NCBI RefSeq assembly: GCF_020283565.1
Contig: NC_060060.1
Location: forward strand, 40,982,001 to 41,046,000
Direction of reading: 5' to 3'
Length of the DNA: 64,000 nucleotides
From: Trifolium pratense
Lineage: Eukaryota; Streptophyta; Magnoliopsida; Fabales; Fabaceae
Shown here: positions 11,801 through 24,005 of the stretch, piece after piece
Layout: every line of letters begins with the position of its first letter
Position numbering within the stretch: position 1 is the first letter of the stretch
Translations under genes and position numbers: made by a program
The notes under the pieces: generated by a model
The model's input: only the letters and a program-made list of their open reading frames with translations
Told to the model about the DNA's origin: nothing
Database searches by the model: none

Positions 11801-14800
11801 TGCAATAATTGACTTTGTAATATCGCTATTTCTCCTTCAAGTTTCTCTTTCTGATGAGCCTCATCTTCCAACATCTTATGAAGTTTTGATATCTCTGACT
11901 TTGCTGATGCCTATCACAGTAAACCAAATCATGTAAACAAATTCAGATACCACGAGGAAAGGAAATACAAGTGAAACATAAATCTTGGAGGTCCAAAATC
12001 ATACCTCTGACTGTTTTAGTTCAGCCACTTGAATCTTCCAATTATTTGTCTCCCCTTCAGCAGCTTTTCTTAAGAGAGTCTCTTTTTGAAGCATTTTCTT
12101 CAAATCAGCCATTTCCTCGGCAGATACCCCGGGAATCTAGGAAAAGGCAACTCGAGTGAGCCTAACAGGCTAACACAATAATGAGTGATAATGTAGTTTC
12201 AGTGGAGGAGTATAAAGATTGGAGAGATAGGGATTGTGAACTCAACTCTGTCCACTAACATTCTAACAACTAATTACTAACATTTGTCATTTTGCTATCA
12301 TCTTGATATTACTTCACATCAGATTTCCCCTGCCCCAAGTACTTTTTTTGCAAAAGAAACGTCCTATTCTCGTTCATGTTTCTAGAGAACTTAATCATCT
12401 ACTTAACCTATTGCGATAAACTTGAAACAATATATTATAATATTTGTCACTTACTACTACCTCTGAGCTTGATTTTATACGAGAATCCTCATTCTTTCGT
12501 TGATTCATTACAAACTTCTCTTCAAGCTTCTTAATTGACTCCATGTAGTCTTTCTGATATTTTGATCTTTCCTTCTAAGAAAGTAAAATGAGCATCAGCA
12601 CATATCAACACGAAATCATCATCAAATCAGCCATGTATTTTGCTAATTGAACTTCCATAATTTACTTATGTCATTCTATATATACTAAATCATCTTACCC
12701 TAGCATACAAAAAATTATCAATTTCATCTAAAAAGACAGTTAAGGGCCCGTTTGGATTAGTTTGTTTTTGAGCTTATGCAAACAACTTATGCAATTTTTA
12801 TGTATTATTATAAGTTTGTCAAGGTAGTTTATGATAAAATAGCTTATAAAAATACAATTTTCACTAGTGTGAACTTATAAAATAGCATAAAACCTAATTT
12901 ATATTGCATAAGCTGTTTGCATAAGCTCAAAAATAAGCTAATCCAAACGGGCGCTAAATGTGATATTTTGGATATACAGCACCAAGAATTGTGTGATTCA
13001 ATGGCTGTCAAAGAAAGTCATTCACACAAACTACAACATAACATTGATATAAAAAATTGATATTGAACCAACCTCCAATGAATCTGCATAGTTTCTTTCA
13101 GCCTCAGATATCCGATGGTGTGCTTCAGTAGCTAACCTTTCAATCTCATCCTCAAATGCCTTCTGCTGTCTTTCATGTTCCATTATGAGTTTATCTAATT
13201 CTATGTCTAGCCTTCTTGATAAGCTTTTGTAATCAAATTCCTCCTTTAACTTTATCATGTTTTCCACTTTCATAGCCTACAAGATGCGCAAATATTGAAC
13301 ATCTAAACAATGGTTAGTGGTTATAGGAACACTGGACATTTTGCTGGCTATAATATTCTCAAAATGGAGCAGAAAAAATGAACTACTGAATTTGGAACCC
13401 ACCCTCTGTCCAAACATTATAGTACTGGCAGTCTCAGCCCTATGCCGTGGTGATGGCCCAATAGTAATGACAAGTGAAGTTCTTGCTGTACCTGTTAAAA
13501 CTTTAGATGTCAAACACATACTATAATGCACAGATTTGGTTCATAAAATTTGAAGATGCTTCAAATTTTCAATAAAATATGTATTTCATAATAATATATC
13601 TCCAATCTACAATGAAATTACTTTTTTCAACCCAAGTTTTGCCTATAATATCAATGATTCTGCAAAACGTGGCGACTGCAGAGACATTCAGCACAAAACC
13701 TTTATAAAGATATATCTAGAAAGTATATAATTTATAAATGCATTGAAAGTGGAAGCTTAAATATCAGATTTAGCATCATAAGCTACTCCATGGGTGTCAC
13801 CTATAGATTAAATTTTCGCTACATTAACTATTTAGTTATTTTGTTAGCTTTTTGGCACGCATGCTGAAACATATGACTGACACAGGACTCCGATCCAGTG
13901 TGTTAAACCAATGTCAACATCAACTGCTAACAGGGCATAGTTGAGAGAATACGGTGCTCTGTCGTGACAAAGCTAAGCCCAAACCAAAAGAAAAGAACAA
14001 GGGAAAATAGAAATTCATATACTGACAGAATCTTACCTCCAAATGAATCACGTAACAATCTAGTGAGCTTTGAGTCTCGAATTGGAACATGTGCACTATT
14101 CTCTGCAAGTGAATTGATACATTTCCCCAATGCACTCAAAGACAAATTGATGGATTTGGCTTCTTCTAACATATGTCCTTCACTTCCTATTAAGCAACAA
14201 ATAATGAAAAAGTCTCAATAAGTAGAAAATATCGGAGTTAGAAACTGTATTTCCTCCCATGTTGAATAACCAATATTTTTCTTGAGCAAGGAAATCTGAC
14301 TTATATTAGCCCAGCATTCAGAAATTTGCTTGTTGCCTCCAAGCGTTTGTATATCAAGATGTATAAAATAAAAGGAAAAGACTGGGAGAGGAATATGGGC
14401 TGTTTTCATGTAGCAAAGCCACTGATAATATAAATCCCCTACCAAAATATGAATATGTTGAGATTACAAAACCCACTTTATTATATCTACGGACCTGATT
14501 TGTCAATTCGTTCTGAACCAGCAAGATCTACAATAACCAGCTTAGCTTTCCGAACAATAAGCGGCTTTAACGATTTTACCATATGTGGATGATTTCCATT
14601 TTCACTTGAATGTGAAGCATCTCTTCCCTTGACGGATCTCTTTACATGCACCTATTGTATTAGAGGTACAGTCACTCCTCCAACGACATTAAAAGTAAAA
14701 ATATTGAACAATGACAACTAAAAGGACAAGAACAGAAGCTCCATACACAGTATATGTCAATTCATTTACCATTAGAATAGCATGACTTCTTGAAGACTCA

Positions 14801-16434
14801 GTATTCATTTTTGTATTTGCAGCAAAGCGGTGAGCCTCTCCTAAACTTAGCAGTTCAATAAAACTCTGCTGGTCCCTAATCTCGACTAGAGTAGCTCCAG
14901 GTAGCGAAACATCACCAGTTTTGGGATCTTCTGCAATGGCTATGTTATCATTGGCAGGGTCAAGTAGGTCCTGTATAGTCTCCATATAAAGCTGAACATG
15001 GGAATCAAGAAATATCATATTAACATATGAAGCCTAAATGTAGTTTGCCATGAAATATAACAAATACGTCAACACAAAGGATTAATTGGAATAGATAAAA
15101 GTGTCATATCTATATCCACAGACAGTGAAACTAAATTAGAAAGACATGCCAAAATCGGTTTTATTGCTAAGTACCTGCAAATATGAGACTGAGACTGAAT
15201 CCGTTTCTAAGGAGACATTTGCAAAAATATCTTCCATAGCCCGTACCATTATTCCACGAGCAGCTGTGTCTTCCTCCCCAAGTCTTCCAAGAGTATAAGT
15301 TTTACCAGTACCAGTCTGCCCATATGCCATAATTGTCCCATTGTAGCCATCCAGTACACTCTGCAGAAGGTTAAATTAAGGCATGTAATAAAAGGCAGTT
15401 CCACGGTAACTAAGATCATGATTGCAAAAATTCGTATTTGTTTTAGTATGAATACTCTTCCACATTTCAGCGTGGTGAGATACAAGCACCAAAAAATTGA
15501 GTGTTTCGGGTTGATTTTTGAAATGATTGATAATCAGTAATGAAAACTCCGAAAAAGTATGGAATTTCCGAGCAATAGGATACACGGTTAATGCACATCC
15601 ACATCGCTTCATTCAAATTAGCTTTTAATTGCTCAACATGAATTCATGAAAGCATAAATGAACAACAAAGATGGCAAAACCACCAGGTGCTAACTATGAA
15701 CAAATACACACCTCCACAACAGGCCTAGCCACAACTTCATAAACACGTTTTTGCGACGCGAATTCAGTGAGCACCTCATCAAATTCATAAGTCTCTCCAT
15801 CCCAATTGTTCTTCCTAAGTTTCAACCTCTTGAGCTGCAACATATTCAATCAAGTACAATTAACTATCCAAAAACAAACAAAAACTCGCCAAATTGAATT
15901 ATCATACATACCTCTGGCTGTAATTCTACACAGTCAGCAAAATCAGCATCCGCCACTGATTCCTCCGCATTCCGTGGCCGCAACCTAACCGCCACTCTAA
16001 CTCTTCCAGGAACTTCAGAAAACACAACACTAACACATTATTTTCAATTTTCACACGTAAATTGTAATTATTAAATTTACAGTTATTTTCTCTCCGAATT
16101 TTCCGGATCCTGAATTATTTATTTTCCTCCGCATTTTATTTCTAATAATAACTGAAAAATTTAACATAAGATATACAGTTACGAAAATTAAAGCGTAAAA
16201 ATGGAAGAAAATGTATATGATGATGATGATGATAATGTGATAGTAGCAAGGGAGAAAGAGGAAGATCTGAGAATGGAAAAACTGACCGGTGGTATGGTCC
16301 TTGGGAGCGGCGGAGGTGGCGGTGGTGGTGGTGTTACGGCGTTGAGTTGGTTTGGACTTAAGATTTGGCGACGGTTTGAGAGAGGTTCTACTGTTACTGT
16401 TTCTGTTACTACTACCTTGAGAGGAAGTTGACAT
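8888..16434 (-). CDS. ARK: Armadillo-repeat kinesin (ARK, ungrouped kinesin)
   Basis: Nineteen exons on the minus strand join in frame to 890 residues: 16434-16287, 16012-15912, 15834-15712, 15360-15175, 14991-14770, 14651-14495, 14186-14037, 13491-13403, 13276-13073, 12574-12461, 12136-12005, 11910-11779, 10977-10842, 10731-10639, 10304-10179, 10065-9940, 9645-9502, 9266-9138 and 9048-8888. An N-terminal kinesin motor shows the P-loop GQTGTGKT (residues 138-145), switch I NTESSRSH (249-256) and switch II DLAGSE (302-307). A charged coiled-coil region follows (about 393-610), then armadillo repeats (632-890). Motor plus ARM repeats defines the plant ARK family, which acts on microtubules and, in Arabidopsis, controls root-hair and trichome shape and microtubule dynamics. 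The start is the ATG of MSTSSQGSS; another in-frame ATG lies four codons upstream. All key motor residues are present. The exact paralogue was not decided. Confidence 0.96.
12744..12954. mobile_element. Tourist-like MITE in kinesin intron 9
   Basis: The terminal inverted repeats are long. The left end GGGCCCGTTTGGATTAG matches the reverse complement of the right end, GCGCCCGTTTGGATTAG, and both continue into GAGCTTATGCAAAC. TAA flanks both sides (12741-12743 and 12955-12957). The 3-bp target and size (211 bp) fit PIF/Harbinger-derived Tourist MITEs. A diverged relative lies at 29319-29766. Confidence 0.85.
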
Positions 16435-16683
16435 TCTTTTGTTCAAATTTCAACAAAAATGGGATTTAGTTTGGTTTTGTTGTTGCTGGCTCATTAAGGA
16501 AAAAGGACTTGTTTGGTTGTGAGTGAATGAATAAATGGAAAATTATTAATATGTATGCAGTTGTTGTTATTGCGCTTCACTTCACTTCTTCATTCAGCAA
16601 CCGCTACAGATGTGACTTGCATAAATTTGGGTTCCGGACTAGACTACACCGGTGCTTGTCACTTTATTTTAATTTATCTTCGA

Positions 16684-16812
16684 ATGAATGTTCTCGGGAT
16701 ACTCTTTAAATATTTCATTTAAAAGAATAATTTAAAAAAATAATTTATTCAAAAATTGTAATATTTTAATTTTTAATGTGTTGATTTTATGTATTTTGGA
16801 GCACTCGTTAGC
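16684..16812. repeat. Dispersed AT-rich repeat, copy 2
   Basis: Resembles 325-430: a GTTCTCGGGATACTCTTTAA start, an A/T-rich core, then a GTTGATTTTA block near the end. It lies just upstream of the kinesin gene. Confidence 0.4.
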
Positions 16813-18361
16813 TTTCTTCTTTAATTTATTTGACTATTTTTTATAGACGTAAAGATAAATATTAATCGAATGCATAACATTACTCAAATACTACATAATT
16901 GTGAACTCTATAATTCAAAAAGTCATCAACTTAATAATATTGTCGATATTGTCATTTAAACAAGTACTGTTTCCGATTTTGTTTGATAAACAGAGTAATA
17001 AATACTATTCGAAAACAACTCATCATACATGAAGAGAAAACTTCGTTCCAACTCAGATGATCGCAAAAACATCTAATTTACATTGTCAATTGAATCAGAG
17101 ACATTAACTCTCTAGATCCCAAGAAAGAGGTTTGATAATTTAGAATTTGATCACAGAGTAGATAAAATATGGTCAAGAATTGTTTCAGAGAATTGAACTC
17201 ACCTCAAAGATCGGTATCGAGATAGCAGCTCGAAGAATCCCTAACTTAATTGCCTTTTCTTTCATTTAGGTAATTTTGTCATTGTAAAAAAAAAAATTAA
17301 TATTATTATATTATATACTTTTTTTAAGGAATTATATATACTTAGTCTTCGTTCGTTCTGTCGCGGGCATCAAAATTAAAATTGAAGAAAGCAACTTGGG
17401 TTGAGAATGATCCTGAATTCCTCATGGTCCACCATAGGTAGGTCCCATCGATTTCTTTTATATTTTCCCCTATAATAATAATGTTATATATTATTTATCA
17501 ATTGATATGTTTGTGTTAATTAATTTTGAAGTAGCATACCAACACAGCTCCCTTATTTCAATTTCAAATTAAAGTTCATTAACAAATGAGTACAATTGTG
17601 CTTTTTTCTAATTCTTTTCAAAAGATGTGAGATGTGTATAAATATATAATAATATAATTAACAATTATAATTAATTGTTTATTTAGCCACATGCCACATT
17701 ATTTCTAATGATTTGTCATATGCCACATTTAATTTGAAGCATTCATATGTCTTTTCATTTTCATTTCTATTCATACACCAATATCCTTTTCATATGCCCA
17801 TTTTAATTACCAAGAAATCTAATGGTTTCCAATGAAAAGTTTTTTTAAGCAATGAAAAGTTGTAAAAATTTAATTTCATATAAGCACTTATCTTTTCGGT
17901 GGACATTATAAATACGTTTTTATTTCTTTGTTTGTTTTTCAATTCTTTCCACCACCTTAGTCATTTGGAATTAATTGATTTTCTTCTTTACCTATGTGTT
18001 TTTTTTTTATCTTCCTTTCACATTCACCTCTTCATCCTTATTATTTTTTCATGTTGTTCCTTTTTAATGTGCTTGCTCATGGTATTAGGTAATAGTTCGT
18101 CATTTTAACAATTTTTGTTTCCTCCCATAATTACTTGCATTCAAGATATTTACAGCAGTAGTTTTAATTCATATGCTTTGAATATCTATAAAATCTTTTG
18201 TTTTGTAGATATACCAATTTAGATTGGTTGATCTAACAAATACTTTATTTTAATTTTTGTCGTATAAGTATTGCCGTCTTTTTGGTTCGGGTAGCTACGA
18301 CAATGTTCCTCTAAAGGCTAATATAAAAATAAAAATTCATGTGAATTCTTAACGTATTGTC

Positions 18362-18388
18362 TTATATATATATATATATATATATATG
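18362..18388. repeat. (TA)n microsatellite
   Basis: Uninterrupted TA dinucleotides. Confidence 0.9.
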
Positions 18389-18776
18389 ACTTAGGAGAAG
18401 AGGATAAACGCTTCTATTTTCACTTTTGTTACATCCTTACTTATGAAAAATGGTAGCTCATGTAAGTATATTTTATCATCTTTTTAAGTGATTTTAAGAT
18501 TATTTTATACAAACTTTTGAATAGATTATTTTGAGAGATTCATATAAAGATAATGTGAAGTATTTTCATTTTTATTGTGAGCCGCAATTTTATATCTATT
18601 TTACTTTAGTAGTTTTCTTTTATTTGGAAATTGGTTTTTAACACTTTAGTTTATCATTTCTTTATGAAGGAATTTTAATGATTTGGTGGATAAGTCGGTG
18701 CACATGCCATGTAAAGAAAGATAAAATTATTTATAAAATTGTTACTATTGTATTTTGTTACTATTGTATTTTCCAT

Positions 18777-18880
18777 GTTATAATATAAAACAACGCATCA
18801 CATCCGTGCATCGCACGGGTAAGGGTCTAGACGCTTACCCGTGCGATGCACGGGTCTTATGCTCTATTTTATATTATAAC
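18777..18880. repeat. 104-bp palindrome of two Helitron-like 3' ends
   Basis: The sequence is an inverted repeat centred on TCTAGA at 18826-18831. The inner 20-bp arms (CCGTGCATCGCACGGGTAAG and its complement) are perfect. The outer parts of the arms (GTTATAATATAAAA and its complement) pair with some mismatches between. Each inner arm is itself a GC-rich hairpin followed by about 7 bases and CTAG, which is the structure of a Helitron 3' terminus (hairpin then CTRR). Two such ends therefore face each other and share CTAG. Confidence 0.8.
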
Positions 18881-19597
18881 GTCAAAATTTTATTTGTATA
18901 AGTAGTAATTTAAAATTGAAATAATAGGTATTATCAAAATAATAATAACAATAAAAGTTATCTAAATGTGATATAGATGTTAAATATGTATTTATACATT
19001 TTAAAAACTTATTTATTTATACATCACATTTGAAGTTACTTTAGTATTTTCTTCCTTAACATTGGTTATCAATATTTTTAACTCATTCTTTAAAATAACT
19101 TTGAAAATGACAACATATAATTGACCATGAAAAACAATTGGCGTTGAATAATGCATGATTCTGAGTTGGATAAACTACTTCATTATCGAATTTGTCATTT
19201 ATATTAATCTGAAACTCATTGGAGCAAAGATAAACCAACTTAACTCATACTAAAAATCGAATATGATAAAAATCAGGCCGGGCATACCAACCATTAGTAT
19301 TTTGTTTTTTACTAACATTAGGAAGTAGTCCTAACAATCGACCAACTCCTTATATACACAAATAATGGACAAAATATTATTAGCAAAAACATTAACTATT
19401 TTGAACAAAAAATATAAAATACACAAAATAATAAAATTAAAATGGATAATAACCCAAAACAATTATAATTATAATTATAATTAGTACCACACATTAAATG
19501 GATGTAAGTGATGTGGCTAAATGAAAGGTTTTGATTGGTTTTTGGATTAGGGTTTAGATAGACAATTGGACAACTATCTAGGATTTATATATATAGA
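18827..19597 (-). mobile_element. Degraded Helitron-like element (minus strand)
   Basis: On the minus strand the 3' end would be the hairpin plus CTAG at 18827-18830. A relic of the Helitron helicase C-terminus is visible at 19147-19098: translation gives VFHGQLYVVIF, close to the family's VFSHGQLYVALSR motif. A possible 5' end starting TCTATATATATAAATCC after an A lies at 19597. The element would be internally deleted and inactive. The base after CTAG is A, not the usual T, so the borders are tentative. Confidence 0.4.
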
Positions 19598-19697
19598 TAA
19601 TAATAAAGGAAAAATGGAAAGAGGAGAAGGATGTGTCAATTATGAGGGTGTGTGTGTGTGTGAGTGTTTTCTTCTCACACCCACAAGTAATGTTCAA

Positions 19698-19950
19698 GAT
19701 GTTTTCTCTTCCCCCCTCCCATGAATCTTTTATACCCTCCAATATTTCAATTTTGCCCTTGCAGAAAAATTCGGTTCGCAGAAACTGAATTTTTTCTAGT
19801 GCAAATTCAGAGTAAATTTCGATTTTTAGAAACCGAAATTTTTTTTCAAGGCAAAAAAAAACTTCGGTTTCTACGAACCGAAATTTTTTCAAGGGCAAAA
19901 TTGGAAATTCAGGGGGATAAAAGATTCATGGGGTGGGGAGAAAAAATATC
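19698..19950. mobile_element. Foldback MULE-like MITE with 9-bp target duplication
   Basis: The element is flanked by exact AATGTTCAA repeats at 19689-19697 and 19951-19959. The arms are inverted repeats of roughly 95-100 bp. The left arm runs GATGTTTTCTC, CATGAATCTTTTAT, CAATTTTGCCCTTG, TTCGGTTCG; the right arm is its imperfect complement. Long inverted arms and a 9-bp target duplication fit Mutator-like foldback MITEs. It has no coding capacity. Confidence 0.85.
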
Positions 19951-21211
19951 AATGTTCAATCCACTTTCTATTCTTGGAATACTGCTCATGAATTGTCCAG
20001 TCCAATACAACACATTCAACCGTACAATAATTTTATCTTAAATTATGGAAATAGTATAAGATTGTTGTAAAAAAAAAAACACCTCCGCTCATTGTTAGTT
20101 GATGCAGTAATGATTGATACTGTATTTAGTAGAGATGCCCAAAGTTCGATCATCCGCAAATGCGATCGAAAAGAGGTTGAAACTAATTTATGTCAGATCT
20201 GGCCTCCAAACCAAATTAAGCGATCTAGTATGCTGGATATTGGTGGTGAAAAAAGAAAACATCTCGGTTAAAATAGAAGGAAAAAGGTCAAACTTACTGC
20301 GTTTAAGGTTGGGACTTGGGATATTAGTTTGTTCCTTTGAAATGTCTTTTTGTGCAATTTTTTTATCCATTTGGCATGCTAAATAGAGAGTACAAGTTAC
20401 TCGGTAATGTCACACACATGCATCCAAAATAAAATCCGGTTTCCTAAAAATAATTAAACAATACTTAAGTTTGTTTGAGATTGTCAACTTAAACATATCG
20501 GAATCAATCTTTGTTCAATTAAGCTACTGCATATACTTCTTCAATAATGTTTTAATATAGTAGTATTTTTTCGTAGTATACTTTGTTAGTTTTAAGAATT
20601 CACAAAGAACAAACCCTAATACTAACCATTTCTCTCGATCTCTCAACAACAAATATGAACATACATTTTACTCTCAAAGTGTTTATGATGTGTTTTCCAA
20701 CTTGCTAGACGCCCCACGTCCCAAGTCCCAACAAAGCTTCCCAAAGACAATTTCACGCTGTCTTGAACGTCCGCGTTCTTGTCTAGCCACCACGGTGCCT
20801 AATGCAATAGCAAAATAATAATAATTTTTTTTTAATTTTTTTTTTTTAGATTTTAAGGCACACACCTCGTGTCTCAAGTTGGTCTAAGCTAGGACCCCCA
20901 TAATCGATGAGATTACTCAACTTCAAGTCCAATAATGTCAAAGGAAAAAATTGCACAAAAAGACATTTCAAAGTAATTCTATATATGTAACAAGTGATAT
21001 ATGTTATATATGTATTGTCTCATTATGCACAGCCTATAATCAATGTCATTTTTCTTTATGTGGTAAAGATTATATATCAATCTAGTTTGATGTGCCTACA
21101 TATAACCAAAGAAGAAAATGAGCACTTGATAGATGAGATGGTCCTATACCTAAGGTAAGTTTCAGAAGTGGGATATGTCTAAACCAAAGGCACTCTGCAA
21201 TCAAGTAATTA

Positions 21212-21293
21212 GGTTTAGTCTAGTGGTGAGGGGTTTAGGTAGTATGCTAGAGGTTTTGGTTTCAATCATCAGTTTCATTGTAAACCAAAAAAA
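21212..21293 (+). mobile_element. Very short SINE with long target duplication
   Basis: The exact 15-mer GCACTCTGCAATCAA occurs at 21190-21204 and 21294-21308. With one mismatch the direct repeat extends over about 21 bases. Between the copies is an A-box-like GTCTAGTGGTGAGG, a B-box-like GGTTTCAATC and a terminal A run. At about 82 bp it is a tRNA-like unit with little or no body. Confidence 0.7.
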
Positions 21294-21792
21294 GCACTCT
21301 GCAATCAACTAATTAAGTGTACCTTAGACAACTTTTTCTTTTTTTCTTTCTGAAGAAAGGCTAAAAAGCATAGGGACATACATTTGATGGAGATTTGAAG
21401 AGAGAAGGGGAGAAGGAGGACAATAGTGTGTGCTCCACCAATACAAACCTTCATGCTTTCTCCTTCCATAATGAAGACTAATCAATAAAAAGTTTCAAAA
21501 GTTAATTAATTGACCAAACTGAAAGTGTGTGGTCCTGTGTGTTAATGTAGCACGAGGAGCTTAAATTTCTCAATGTTTTCACACAACAAAACCTACATGA
21601 GTACACTCATAAAGCAATGAGGCCTCACTCAATTTATGTGAAACCCACAAATTAATGATAAAGTTCATAATATACTCTATCAACTCTCTGGTTAGATGCA
21701 CTGAATATTTTCTAATGAACTATTCCAAATTGCAACCGACTTCTCTTAAGGTAGAGATATATTTTTCAAGTGATACTAATAACTATTTTATA

Positions 21793-21855
21793 ACTGTTCC
21801 TAACCAGATTTGAACTCAACACCTTGAGGTTACAAGGTTAAACTCAAAATGGTGT
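21793..21855 (-). mobile_element. Fragment of Au-like SINE
   Basis: On the minus strand the segment has a B-box-like GAGTTCAAATCTGG preceded by the tRNA-like 5' half seen in the other Au-like fragments. Borders are unclear. Confidence 0.35.
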
Positions 21856-22335
21856 TGTAGCAACTCATATGTCCTAGTAACTTTTCAATTGTTGAGTATG
21901 GCTCGTAGGTAGTGTGAATCGGCGAACTTGTAACGACCATTATCTCAAATCATTAAGGGCACAAACAATACTAAAATAACAAAAAGGGAAAGTTATAATT
22001 CCACAATGTATGGCATGTAGCTTTGTTCAGGAAATTAGGCCAGTGGCCAGAACAACTTCACATTAAGAGTCGTGACTTGTGAGCCAAGACTTCTTTATTT
22101 CTGTTATGATCGTAATAGATTTGCAGAGATTTTTTGTGGAGATAAGATGGCACACCTTTATCTTTACTTAAAAAAGAAGTAGGACATGTGATGAATCACA
22201 TCTATAATTATATAGTAATATAATGGACCACAACTTTCAAATGATTTGATGTGTATTGCCATTACTGTGTTTATGCTTGTGCATGAAGTTCGGGATTAGA
22301 AAAGGTGCAACATGTTACAAAATGGCACTTGATTT

Positions 22336-22474
22336 TTATTTTTTGTCAAGTAGCCTAGTGGCTAGAAACTCTACCTTTAAGGTGAATGAATAAGTGGAGT
22401 GTTTGAAATTTGAACTCCGATCCCTGCATATATAATATGATGTTCTACCAACTGAGCTAGACTCACGAGGACAA
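22336..22474 (-). mobile_element. tRNA-derived SINE with 15-bp target duplication
   Basis: Minus-strand unit with the tRNA A-box TAGCTCAGTTGGTAGAAC, a B-box-like GAGTTCAAATT and a T-rich left edge that is its poly(A) tail. Flanks are AATGGCACTTGATTT (22321-22335) and AATGACACTTGATTT (22475-22489), a target duplication with one mismatch. Relatives occur at 27470, 35790, 36273 and 37718. Confidence 0.8.
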
Positions 22475-23480
22475 AATGACACTTGATTTATTCATGACAA
22501 ATGTTAACATACACCCTAATTTAGATTCACCGAACTAAATGTGGCGACAATAAATCTCTTCAATCTTCCATGTTTTACAAGTCTAATGTACTTCAAATTT
22601 TTTCTTCAAACTTCATTCAACAATGTTTTTATCTAAGTGATAAAAATAATTGCATAGTGTCTACTAGGGTATTTGGCAATACACGTTATTGAGTTTATAG
22701 CTTATAAGCTTATATGATTACAAAAAGTTAACTAACATTTTCTCACAATCATATATCTTATTATTGAGTTTGTTCAACTGTTATAAGCTAACTTATAAAA
22801 TATTCGCTATAAGTTGATATATTATAAGTTATAGTTTATCAACTATCCGCTATTTTGTTTTTTTTTTACTAAAACACAACTTATTTTTCTCATGAAGCAC
22901 GGGGTGTGCAAAGGACCCTAATGAACAGAGAAAGCTTAACTCATCCACTTTACCTTTTTGTCTACATCCACTTCACCAATTAACATTAATATCACATCAT
23001 GTACCAATATCTACCTACCAAAAGTAAAAGCTCCTTACACTGTTGATAATAAAACTGTACAATACAGAGTTATACTAATTCTGAATTTTACAGAAATTTT
23101 AATTCAAAAAAAAAAAAAAAAAACTTTTAAAAAGAACCGTCACTAAAATTCTAAATATCAAATTATTTTGAGCATAAAATAAGCTAATCTAAACACAAAC
23201 TTATTGGTTAACCTAAATCCTTATTACTTAGCTTTTGGAAACCACGTGTAAATTTAAATGGTTCATGATTTAAAATCTGATAACCTGGACATTCTAGTGC
23301 ACAACATATTTTATGTAATAGTATTGATTAATTTTCACTGTTCACATATGATGTAGTGTTATTTTCTCATAAACAATGACATAACTCTTGTACCTTGTTT
23401 ACTATACTACTCGTGCCTTACACTTTTCAGCTTTTTTGGGGGCCAGAGGGTTAAGTTAAGACTTAAGAGAGAGTAGAGTA

Positions 23481-23526
23481 AAATGAATCTATCTCCTTAT
23501 GCAAAAAAAAATGAATCTATCTCCTT
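23481..23526. repeat. Direct repeat around a short A-rich insert
   Basis: ATGAATCTATCTCCTT occurs at 23483-23498 and 23511-23526, separated only by ATGCAAAAAAAA. The pattern looks like a retroposition target duplication in which almost nothing but the A-tail was inserted, although a simple tandem duplication with later A gain is also possible. Confidence 0.6.
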
Positions 23527-23553
23527 TACCCTCTTCATATAAAAGGGAACTAT

Positions 23554-24005
23554 TTCGGAGTAGGACAAGACTCAATCCTCCAATGGACCGGATCACCTCA
23601 AGTCACTAGCTCCTAAATAGACCATAGCGGGGACATGCCATAGAGGAGTATTGAAGTAGGGCCGCAGATTCAGTTAGGACCGTTGGATTTGAATCGTCCC
23701 ACAATTTGTTGATAATTTTCCAATGAGGTTATGAGACAACTGTCCAAATAAGGGTTTTGGGTCCTAAAACCCTAATACCCCCACTATAAAACCTAACTCT
23801 TGATCTAGGCCCAGATATACACTTTTCTAACTCTCAAACCTCAAACCACGACGCTTACTTGATTGTCAGAGTGTTTGTTGGTACTTGGTACACCTCCTCC
23901 CTCCGTCAGGAGCTGCTGGCCAACATCCATTGTCTACAACTTTTCCTCACTCTTTCACACCAAAGATCTTAGGTTCGGAGGGATCAAGAAATATTTACCG
24001 AAAAA
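23554..24005 (+). mobile_element. 452-bp insert with exact 18-bp target duplication
   Basis: The 18-mer CATATAAAAGGGAACTAT is exact at 23536-23553 and 24006-24023. The insert is less AT-rich than its surroundings, contains a TATA-like CACTATAAAACC at about 23783 and ends in AAAAA. It shows no open frame. The long target duplication points to LINE-type retroposition; the content resembles a plant LTR/leader sequence, so it may be a retroposed transcript of an LTR element. The family is unidentified. Confidence 0.65.

Noticed and set aside
16201..16431. 76-codon plus frame antisense to kinesin exon 1
   Set aside because: The minus strand encodes the conserved kinesin start and splices in frame; the antisense frame has no family similarity.
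19721..20041. 106-codon frames on both strands near 19.7-20.0 kb
   Set aside because: They are translations of the foldback element, whose symmetry produces similar peptides from both strands.
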